A DNA stretch of 19,253 bases from Butyricicoccus_A sp945486175 (GTDB lineage: Bacteria > Bacillota > Clostridia > Oscillospirales > Butyricicoccaceae), in the NCBI GenBank assembly GCA_945829445.1, contig CALZUY010000036.1, positions 1 to 19,253 of the forward strand, read 5' to 3'. The notes below the pieces were generated by a model that worked only from the letters and a program-made list of their open reading frames with translations, was not told where the DNA came from and ran no database searches. The translations under genes were made by a program, and so were the position numbers. Positions 14,503 through 19,253 of the stretch are shown here, in pieces. Every line of letters begins with the position of its first letter. Position 1 is the first letter of the stretch.

Positions 14503-15531
14503 ATGGGTATCAAAGTAGGTATCAATGGCTTCGGCCGTATCGGCCGTATGGTTTTCCGCGCTGGTCTTTCTAATCCGAACATCGACTTCGTTGCTGTCAA
14601 CGATCCGTTCATGACTCCGGATTACATGGCTTACATGCTGCGTTACGACACCATGCATGGCCAGTATCAGGGCACCATCGAGTACACTGACAACTCCATC
14701 ATCGTCGACGGCAAGGAAGTTAAGTTCTTCGCTTGCATGAATCCGGCTGAGATTCCGTGGGGCGAGGCTGGCGTTGATTACGTTGTTGAGTCCACCGGCG
14801 TATTCCTGACCAAGGAGAAGGCTCAGGCTCATATCGACGGCGGCGCTAAGAAGGTTATCATGTCTGCTCCGTCCAAGGACGACACCCCGATGTTCGTTAT
14901 GGGCGTTAACCAGAACACCTATACCAAGGATATGACCTTCGTTTCCAACGCTTCCTGCACCACCAACTGCCTGGCTCCGATCGCTAAGGTTCTGGACGAA
15001 GCATTCGGCATCACCGAAGGCCTCATGACCACCGTTCATTCCACCACCGGCACCCAGAAGACTGTTGACGGCCCGTCCAAGAAGGACTGGCGCGGCGGCC
15101 GTGCTGCTTCCGGCAACATCATTCCGTCTTCCACTGGCGCTGCTAAGGCAGTAGGCAAGGTTTATCCGAAGCTGAACGGCAAGCTGACCGGTATCTCCAT
15201 GCGTGTACCGACCCTCGACGTTTCTGTTGTTGACCTGACCTGCAACCTGGCTACTCCGGCTACCAAGGACGACATCTGTGCAGCAATGAAGAAGGCTTCT
15301 GAGACTCCGGTTGAAGAAGGCGGCCTGAAGGGCATCCTGGGCTACACCGAGGACGCAGTTGTTTCTTCTGACTTCCTGGGCGACGCTCGCACCTCTATCT
15401 TCGACGCAACCGCAGGCGTATATCTGACCGACACCTTCGTAAAGGTTGTTTCCTGGTACGATAACGAATGGGGTTACTCCAACAAGCTGCTGATGCTCAT
15501 CGAGCACATGGCTAAGGTTGACGCTGAATAA
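14503..15531 (+). CDS. gap: Glyceraldehyde-3-phosphate dehydrogenase, NAD-dependent type
   Basis: This enzyme oxidises glyceraldehyde 3-phosphate with NAD+ and phosphate to 1,3-bisphosphoglycerate in glycolysis. The 342-residue protein starts MGIKVGINGFGRIGR, the Rossmann motif. The adenine-ribose-binding Asp34 is in VNDP. Catalytic Cys152 is in SNASCTTNCLAP and His179 in TVHSTTGTQKTVDG. The S-loop sequence QKTVDGPSKKDWRGGR (185-200) resembles the E. coli GapA/eukaryotic type rather than the DLPHKDLRRAR form usual in Bacillus and many clostridia. Codons favour GCT, GTT, TCC, GGC and AAG far more than neighbouring genes do, as expected of a very highly expressed gene. It is monocistronic, with its own promoter and terminator. 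Confidence 0.97.
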   Translation: MGIKVGINGFGRIGRMVFRAGLSNPNIDFVAVNDPFMTPDYMAYMLRYDTMHGQYQGTIEYTDNSIIVDGKEVKFFACMNPAEIPWGEAGVDYVVESTGVFLTKEKAQAHIDGGAKKVIMSAPSKDDTPMFVMGVNQNTYTKDMTFVSNASCTTNCLAPIAKVLDEAFGITEGLMTTVHSTTGTQKTVDGPSKKDWRGGRAASGNIIPSSTGAAKAVGKVYPKLNGKLTGISMRVPTLDVSVVDLTCNLATPATKDDICAAMKKASETPVEEGGLKGILGYTEDAVVSSDFLGDARTSIFDATAGVYLTDTFVKVVSWYDNEWGYSNKLLMLIEHMAKVDAE

Positions 15532-15559
15532 TTGATATCTTCCTTATCTGCGATTCAGG

Positions 15560-15592
15560 AAGCGGGCTTTCCCAAAAGGAAAGCCCGCTTTT
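15560..15592 (+). terminator. Intrinsic terminator of the GAPDH gene
   Basis: A perfect 11-bp stem GCGGGCTTTCC/GGAAAGCCCGC (15562-15572 with 15578-15588) with a CAAAA loop, extended by two A-U pairs, is followed by TTTTCTTCT. It lies 30 bases after the stop codon. Confidence 0.93.
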
Positions 15593-15678
15593 CTTCTATC
15601 CCCAGCATGCCCGCCGTGCCCGCATGTGATACTGCCAAATCTGTCCGTTCCCGGCAGAACCCGCTTCCGCTTCCTGCC

Positions 15679-15707
15679 TTGCGCCATATGTCAGATTATG
15701 GTACAAT
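15679..15707 (+). promoter_or_regulatory. Promoter of the lipoprotein gene
   Basis: TTGCGC (15679-15684) and TACAAT (15702-15707) are 17 bases apart, and a TGG directly before the -10 box makes it an extended -10. Transcription should begin near 15714. Confidence 0.75.
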
Positions 15708-15712
15708 AGCGT

Positions 15713-15729
15713 TGCCGGTCTGACCGGCA
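15713..15729 (+). repeat. Hairpin at the extreme 5' end of the lipoprotein mRNA
   Basis: TGCCGGT/ACCGGCA forms a 7-bp stem (15713-15719 with 15723-15729) with a 3-nt CTG loop. It falls at the predicted +1 position, so it would be a 5'-terminal stem-loop and could protect the message. It has no U tract and is not a terminator. Confidence 0.5.
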
Positions 15730-15755
15730 GTACAAAACAAAAAGGATGAAAACAC

Positions 15756-16769
15756 ATGAAAAAACGATTTCTCGGCCTGTGCCTGGCGGCATGCATGCTG
15801 ACCGGGCTGGCAGGCTGCGGCGGAAATGCCGCCGAAAATCTGGCAAACTCCATACTGATGGAAGAGGATGAAGCCTTTGCCACCGGACAGCAGTACAAGG
15901 ATGAAGCCGCCGCAATCACGGTGGAATGTGCCACACTGTCCGATTGCGTCATGGCACCGCTGACCACGGAAGAAGATGGCTCTGTCAACGCCTACTATAC
16001 GTCTGAAAATGAGGATTCCGACGAAGAAGGCGATTACCTCTATCTCGACTGCGTGAGCACAGTGAAAAACGTGGGCAGCGAAGAGCTGGACCTTCTGGAT
16101 GACCTGTATTTCTACTGTACGGATGCAAATGAGCTGTATGACGACTGCATGGTGCTCGTCGAATCCGCAGACGGCACCGTGCTGGACGATGCCGGCGAGC
16201 TGCAAAAGGGCAAGACCGCACGCGTGCACTATACGCTGGTTCTGCCGGAGGACATTTCGTGGACACAGCTCAAGGTATTCTTTATGATGCCGGAATCCGC
16301 GACGACCTATGCCGCACCGCTGAGCGAATGCAAGCCGAATGCCAAAGCCGCATTCTCCGCCGATGCTCCGGTCACTACAGCCGGCGGCGCTGTTCTGACC
16401 ATGAAATCGTGCTCTGTCAGCGATGAAGCGGCTTCCCTGACCGCTGCGGGCGGCAATACATCCATTCTTCCTGTCACCGACGGGGACAAGATGGTCGACA
16501 TCGCCATCGAGGTCACAAACAATGGCAGCGAAGCACTGACTCTCGGCACGCTGTATGGCGGCCAGATGATCGAGGACGGCTTCAATACGCTCGGTCTGGT
16601 TGCTCTGGAAGCAGACAATGACATGGTCTATTCCGGTTCGATTGCCGCAGGCAGCACGGTGATGACACACCTGCTGTTTGAGCTGGCGGAAGAGCCGACC
16701 GAAGATCAGTCGTTCTATCTGTATGTTGACGGCACATTTTACTCTATCGCGGTAAATACTGCGGAATAA
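15756..16769 (+). CDS. Lipoprotein of unknown function with an internal duplication
   Basis: This 337-residue secreted lipoprotein has a signal peptide MKKRFLGLCLAACMLTGLAG and a lipobox LAGC with Cys21 as the lipidated residue. A possible helical linker (about 24-50) precedes two similar halves, about 51-195 and 205-335. Both contain an immunoglobulin-like pattern: a strand-rich start, then a conserved NVGSEELDLLDDLYF (105-119) or NNGSEALTLGTLY (255-267) segment, then a Lys/Ser-rich turn and a strand ending in FFM or YLYV. This resembles DUF4352-type domains. The protein is acidic, with a short Asp/Glu-rich insert near 84-94. AAAGGATG precedes the ATG. It is monocistronic. A cell-surface binding or sensing role is possible; no function can be assigned. 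Confidence 0.85.
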   Translation: MKKRFLGLCLAACMLTGLAGCGGNAAENLANSILMEEDEAFATGQQYKDEAAAITVECATLSDCVMAPLTTEEDGSVNAYYTSENEDSDEEGDYLYLDCVSTVKNVGSEELDLLDDLYFYCTDANELYDDCMVLVESADGTVLDDAGELQKGKTARVHYTLVLPEDISWTQLKVFFMMPESATTYAAPLSECKPNAKAAFSADAPVTTAGGAVLTMKSCSVSDEAASLTAAGGNTSILPVTDGDKMVDIAIEVTNNGSEALTLGTLYGGQMIEDGFNTLGLVALEADNDMVYSGSIAAGSTVMTHLLFELAEEPTEDQSFYLYVDGTFYSIAVNTAE

Positions 16770-16783
16770 CACCTCAAAAGCAA

Positions 16784-16812
16784 ACCCCCGGAGTTTCACT
16801 CCGGGGGGTTTT
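16784..16812 (+). terminator. Intrinsic terminator of the lipoprotein gene
   Basis: CCCCCGGAGT/ACTCCGGGGG is a perfect 10-bp stem (16785-16794 with 16798-16807) with a 3-nt loop, followed by G and TTTT. It lies 15 bases after the stop codon. The bases from 16813 to 16866 show nothing recognisable. Confidence 0.92.
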
Positions 16813-16868
16813 GTCATTATGTATATCAGCAGCTCTCTGTTATCGCCGTTTTATTTGATATAAAATAG

Positions 16869-17026
16869 GGCGTATCTGAAAAGTCGAAAATTTTGACTAT
16901 TTCTACAAATGCGGATCGCTTCTTCGTTAAAAACACTTGGAATCCAGAAGGATTCCAAGTGTTTTGCCTCGAATCGCCCTCGTCTTTGCGAAAGATTCGT
17001 CATTTTCTTTGTTTTCAGATAGCGCC
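16869..17026. mobile_element. 158-bp palindromic MITE-like element
   Basis: The ends are near-perfect inverted repeats: GGCGTATCTGAAAA (16869-16882) and TTTTCAGATAGCGCC (17012-17026), which differ by one inserted base. The centre is a perfect 16-bp stem (16930-16945 with 16950-16965) with an AGAA loop, and both pairs share the same midpoint (16947.5), so the whole unit is one long imperfect palindrome. TAG flanks both ends (16866-16868 and 17027-17029), a possible target duplication. It codes for nothing. The termini look like those of IS5/IS1182-type elements, from memory only. The central hairpin may also end transcription of the MATE/kinase-like unit. Confidence 0.7.
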
Positions 17027-17044
17027 TAGCTCCGACAGAATCAT

Positions 17045-17647
17045 TTAAAACATCTTTTCCATCACAGACACGATTTCTTTTATTTGAATCCCGGTCGTGT
17101 TAATACACAAATCATAATTGAGCTTATCACCCCATTTTTGGTTTGTATAAAAATTGTAGTACTTGGCTCTGTTTCTGTCGATATTAACGATATATTTTTT
17201 CAATTCCCGTTCCGTCAACGGTTCTTGTTCTTCCCCTTTTTCCATACAGCGTCTAATCTTGCTGTCCATATCTGCATATACAAAAATACGGAACGGCTGG
17301 AGCGCAGACAAAATATAATCGGCACATCGTCCCACAATAACACAGTCGGATTTCTCCGCCAGTTCCCGAATCATACGGCTCTGCTCCATATAAATGCTCT
17401 GCTGCTGTTGCATAACCGGATTCATCGCCGGATACTGAAAACTTCTTCCAATATGAATTGGAAAAGAAGAAATCGGATGATGCTCCACAACCTGCTGTAC
17501 ATACTGTTCGGACAGTTCCGTCCGTTTGGAGATTTCCGTGATAATCTCCTGATCGTAATATGCAATTTGCAGCTTCTCAGCAAGTCTGCGTCCCAGCTCG
17601 CGTCCGCCGCTGCCAAATTCTCGTCCAATCGTGATAATTCGATTCAT
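17045..17647 (-). CDS. Cytidylate-kinase-like P-loop protein
   Basis: This 200-residue protein belongs to the cytidylate kinase-like family (AAA_26, PF13189). The N terminus ITIGREFGSGGRELGRRLAEKL (about 5-26) is the family's modified P-loop, in which GSGG replaces GKS/T. YYDQEII follows, and CVIVGRCADYIL near 106-117 is a second family signature. Positively charged residues in the LTERELKKYIVNIDRNRAKYYNFYT region (about 153-177) fit the nucleotide-binding lid. True Cmk is about 220 residues and has a canonical P-loop, so this is probably not the housekeeping kinase. The substrate is unknown. The ATG overlaps the MATE stop codon by ATGA, so translation is coupled. The gene is more AT-rich than the rest of the window. 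Confidence 0.85.
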   Translation of the reverse strand: MNRIITIGREFGSGGRELGRRLAEKLQIAYYDQEIITEISKRTELSEQYVQQVVEHHPISSFPIHIGRSFQYPAMNPVMQQQQSIYMEQSRMIRELAEKSDCVIVGRCADYILSALQPFRIFVYADMDSKIRRCMEKGEEQEPLTERELKKYIVNIDRNRAKYYNFYTNQKWGDKLNYDLCINTTGIQIKEIVSVMEKMF

Positions 17648-18987
17648 CTTAATCCCTTCCTTTCAACAGGCAATGCTCTTGTATATGTGACCATTTCTGC
17701 AACAACAAAAACGGCAACCAACAGTTCCGTGATCGGCATGGCAAACCAAATGGCATTTGCGCCTGCGACAACCGGAAGCAGAAAGATCAGGATACCGCTT
17801 ATGACTGCTCCGCGCGCAACAGATACTACGAATGAAGCCATCGGTTTCATCAATGCCTGAAAATAATACGTTGAGAAAATATTGAGTGGCAGTAAGATAA
17901 AAGAAATACTGTAGCACCGGATAATCGAGGGTGCAATCTCCAGAATTCTCTCTGTTGGGGTCATAAAAATATTGGTGTACAAATTCGGAACGGCCATGCT
18001 GAGCACTGTCCAGAACAGACTGAAAAAGGCCACTGTGCCCAGTGCATACTTCAATGTCTCCCGAATCCGTTCACCTTTTCCTGCTCCAAAGTTCATGGAA
18101 ATAATCGGCTGCGATGCCTGTCCGATGCTGTATGCACAGCACTGCGCAAATGTGCTGATGTTGATGATGACGCCGTAAACAGACAGCGCATCCGTTCCAA
18201 GATATTTCAAAATCTGACGATTAAACAGTACCGTCAAAATTCCCATCGCAACATCAATAAAGAACGTAGAGAATCCGGTAACGATAATCTTCTTCCATTT
18301 TGCAAAGAGCTGCTTTGGCCAGATCAGTTTCAGAGTATTGTTCTTTCCGAAAAAATGCGTCGCCATAACGATGAGAGAAACCAATGATCCACACGCAGTG
18401 GCAAATCCTGCACCGAACAATCCCCAGTCCAACCGGAAAACGCAAAAATAATCGCCAAATATATTGAAAATACCGCCGATCAGTACTGCCTTTGTGGCGA
18501 GTCCCGGATCGTTGTCATTGCGCAGAAATGCCGCCAGCATTTGCGTGAATAGAAACGCCGGAACGACAAATTTTACCGGACGCACATATTGTCTTGCCAG
18601 CGTCAGCAGCGACTCCTCTGCGCCGAACAAGGTTAAAAGCTGTGCATCAAAGAAAATCAGCCCAATCCAAATCACCGCACCGAGCACCGCCGCACCGAGT
18701 ACAGCCGCCGTGAAATACTCGTTGGATTCTTTTTCATTATCCTTTGATTTTCCCCGAAGCATGCTGAACAAAACAGAGCCGCCAATTCCCATCAAAAGCC
18801 CCAAACTGTAAATAATATTCCAAACCGGCATAACAACGGCAAGCGCCGCTGTGCCGTTCGGTCCCTGGTACTTTCCGACCGCCGCCATATCGACCATACT
18901 GTAAATCGAGGTGATGAGTGCACTGCCAAAAGCCGCGGTCAAATACTTAAAATAAATTGGTCTGATTTTTCCCGTTAAAAAGTCCAT
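17644..18987 (-). CDS. MATE family multidrug/cation efflux transporter, MepA-like
   Basis: This 447-residue membrane protein has about twelve hydrophobic helices in two homologous halves, the normal size for MATE exporters, which expel cationic compounds using Na+ or H+ gradients. Family landmarks are IYSMVDMAAVGKYQGPNGTAALAVVMPVWNI in helices 1-2 (about 28-58), GIGGSVLFSMLRGK (72-85), and the second-half start NISTFAQCCAYSIGQASQPIISMNFGAGK. That segment resembles MepA/DinF-like members. GAGGAGG stands 7 bases before the ATG. An attenuator-like leader precedes it, and the kinase-like gene overlaps its end. Substrate unknown; guanidine is a possibility if the leader is a guanidine-IV riboswitch. 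Base composition is AT-richer than the rnf region, suggesting transfer. Confidence 0.93.
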   Translation of the reverse strand: MDFLTGKIRPIYFKYLTAAFGSALITSIYSMVDMAAVGKYQGPNGTAALAVVMPVWNIIYSLGLLMGIGGSVLFSMLRGKSKDNEKESNEYFTAAVLGAAVLGAVIWIGLIFFDAQLLTLFGAEESLLTLARQYVRPVKFVVPAFLFTQMLAAFLRNDNDPGLATKAVLIGGIFNIFGDYFCVFRLDWGLFGAGFATACGSLVSLIVMATHFFGKNNTLKLIWPKQLFAKWKKIIVTGFSTFFIDVAMGILTVLFNRQILKYLGTDALSVYGVIINISTFAQCCAYSIGQASQPIISMNFGAGKGERIRETLKYALGTVAFFSLFWTVLSMAVPNLYTNIFMTPTERILEIAPSIIRCYSISFILLPLNIFSTYYFQALMKPMASFVVSVARGAVISGILIFLLPVVAGANAIWFAMPITELLVAVFVVAEMVTYTRALPVERKGLR

Positions 18988-19018
18988 GAAAACTCCTCCT
19001 CATTGCTGTAATTTCACA

Positions 19019-19120
19019 TAAAAAATGCGCCCGATTATTTTCATAACCGAGCGCACCCGACATCTTCTCCGATCCCGCAATCGCGATTGCAGATCCTCCG
19101 ATGATCTCTATCCTGTTTTA
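19019..19120 (-). ncRNA. Attenuator leader of the MATE gene, candidate guanidine-IV (mepA motif) riboswitch
   Basis: On the minus strand the leader first forms a symmetric hairpin (19103-19061). It pairs CATC with GATG and GATC with GATC, with GGAG on both sides of an internal loop, topped by the 14-bp palindrome GCAATCGCGATTGC (19090-19077). Eight nt later comes an intrinsic terminator (separate entry) ending 32 nt before the MATE start codon. An aptamer-plus-terminator directly in front of an exporter gene is classic riboswitch architecture. Guanidine-IV riboswitches are known upstream of mepA-type MATE genes in Firmicutes, so that class is the leading guess. I cannot verify its consensus from memory; a new class or protein-mediated attenuation remains open. 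Confidence 0.55.
19020..19055 (-). terminator. Intrinsic terminator inside the MATE leader
   Basis: TGCGCTCGGTTAT (19055-19043) pairs with ATAATCGGGCGCA (19038-19026) in a 13-bp stem that includes two G-U pairs, with a GAAA loop. TTTTTT (19025-19020) follows on the minus strand. It stops upstream of the MATE ribosome binding site, so it acts on the MATE message itself and must be bypassed for expression. Confidence 0.85.
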
Positions 19121-19168
19121 TGCAAAATCAAGACCGCTTTCCTTACATCAAAAAGCCAATCTTTCAAA

Positions 19169-19220
19169 CAAAAAAGGCTAGATAAGAAGCAAGCATTTCA
19201 GCCTGTGCCTTATCTAGCCT
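19169..19220 (-). terminator. Terminator of a gene beyond the right edge
   Basis: AGGCTAGATAAG/CTTATCTAGCCT is a perfect 12-bp inverted repeat (19209-19220 with 19175-19186) with a 22-nt loop, followed by TTTTTT (19174-19169) on the minus strand. It should end a minus-strand gene whose last codons would lie in 19221-19253. The bases between it and the MATE leader hold no gene. Confidence 0.7.
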
Positions 19221-19253
19221 ATCATTTCCGTCGAATGATCTGCCCTCCGAGCA

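Noticed and set aside
14422..15507. 361-codon minus-strand frame opposite GAPDH
   Set aside because: Shadow of the strongly codon-biased GAPDH gene; it has no ribosome binding site or motifs.
15696..16817. 373-codon minus-strand frame opposite the lipoprotein gene
   Set aside because: The plus strand has a promoter, ribosome binding site, signal peptide with lipobox and a terminator, so the reverse frame is a shadow.
16930..16965. The 16-bp perfect stem as an ordinary terminator or a tRNA/T-box element
   Set aside because: Its centre coincides exactly with that of the flanking terminal repeats, so it is better explained as the core of the palindromic element. The U tract is part of the stem, and no T-box or tRNA features are present.
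19221..19253. C-terminal codons of a minus-strand gene (a frame ending LGGQIIRRK at a TGA, 19222-19224)
   Set aside because: Ten codons are too few. A second frame is also open through the terminator region, so I cannot choose and do not call a gene.
1..19253. CRISPR array, tRNA, rRNA, prophage or integrase genes
   Set aside because: No regularly spaced repeats, no cloverleaf-like sequence and no such proteins were found on either strand.

Overview
The window looks like chromosomal DNA of a fairly GC-rich anaerobic Firmicute of the class Clostridia, probably an Oscillospirales gut butyrate producer of the Butyricicoccus/Agathobaculum kind. The reasons are a single-chain clostridial PurL, a complete rnfCDGEAB operon in clostridial order, strong AGGAGG-type ribosome binding sites and many intrinsic terminators. 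The genus is an inference; no rRNA or other marker gene is present.

Layout, left to right. (1) 1-2228, minus: the N-terminal 742 codons of purL, with its own promoter. (2) 2483-6232, minus: an envelope-stress-like module of response regulator, sensor kinase and membrane-anchored HtrA protease; a hairpin separates the kinase from htrA. (3) 6418-12753, minus: the Rnf energy-conserving ferredoxin:NAD+ oxidoreductase operon (rnfC, D, G, E, A, B). A seventh gene follows, coding for a membrane-anchored glycoside-hydrolase-like barrel, and then two tandem terminators. The operon has a recognisable promoter and a leader of about 140 nt that folds into four consecutive hairpins. (4) 13168-14286, minus: a soluble histidine-kinase-like ATPase with no visible phosphoacceptor histidine. 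(5) 14503-15531, plus: glycolytic GAPDH, divergently transcribed, with a near-consensus promoter and strong codon bias. (6) 15756-16769, plus: a lipoprotein with an internal duplication. (7) 16869-17026: a 158-bp palindromic MITE-like element. (8) 17045-18987, minus: a visibly more AT-rich two-gene unit, a MATE exporter overlapping a cytidylate-kinase-like protein by ATGA. Its leader holds a symmetric hairpin with GGAG internal loops followed by an intrinsic terminator 32 nt before the start codon. This is a probable transcription-attenuating riboswitch, with guanidine-IV (mepA motif) as the leading guess. (9) The right edge holds the terminator of a gene lying outside the window.

Functionally, GAPDH makes NADH in glycolysis. 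Rnf couples electron flow from reduced ferredoxin to NAD+ with ion pumping across the membrane, which is central to butyrate-type fermentation. The two-component system and HtrA probably watch over extracytoplasmic protein quality. The MATE unit looks like a ligand-controlled efflux cassette beside a mobile-element relic.

The most unusual items are the attenuator leader of the MATE gene, the four-hairpin rnf leader with mutually exclusive pairings, the barrel protein joined to the rnf operon, the kinase-like protein without its histidine, and the MITE. No CRISPR array, tRNA, rRNA or phage genes were seen.
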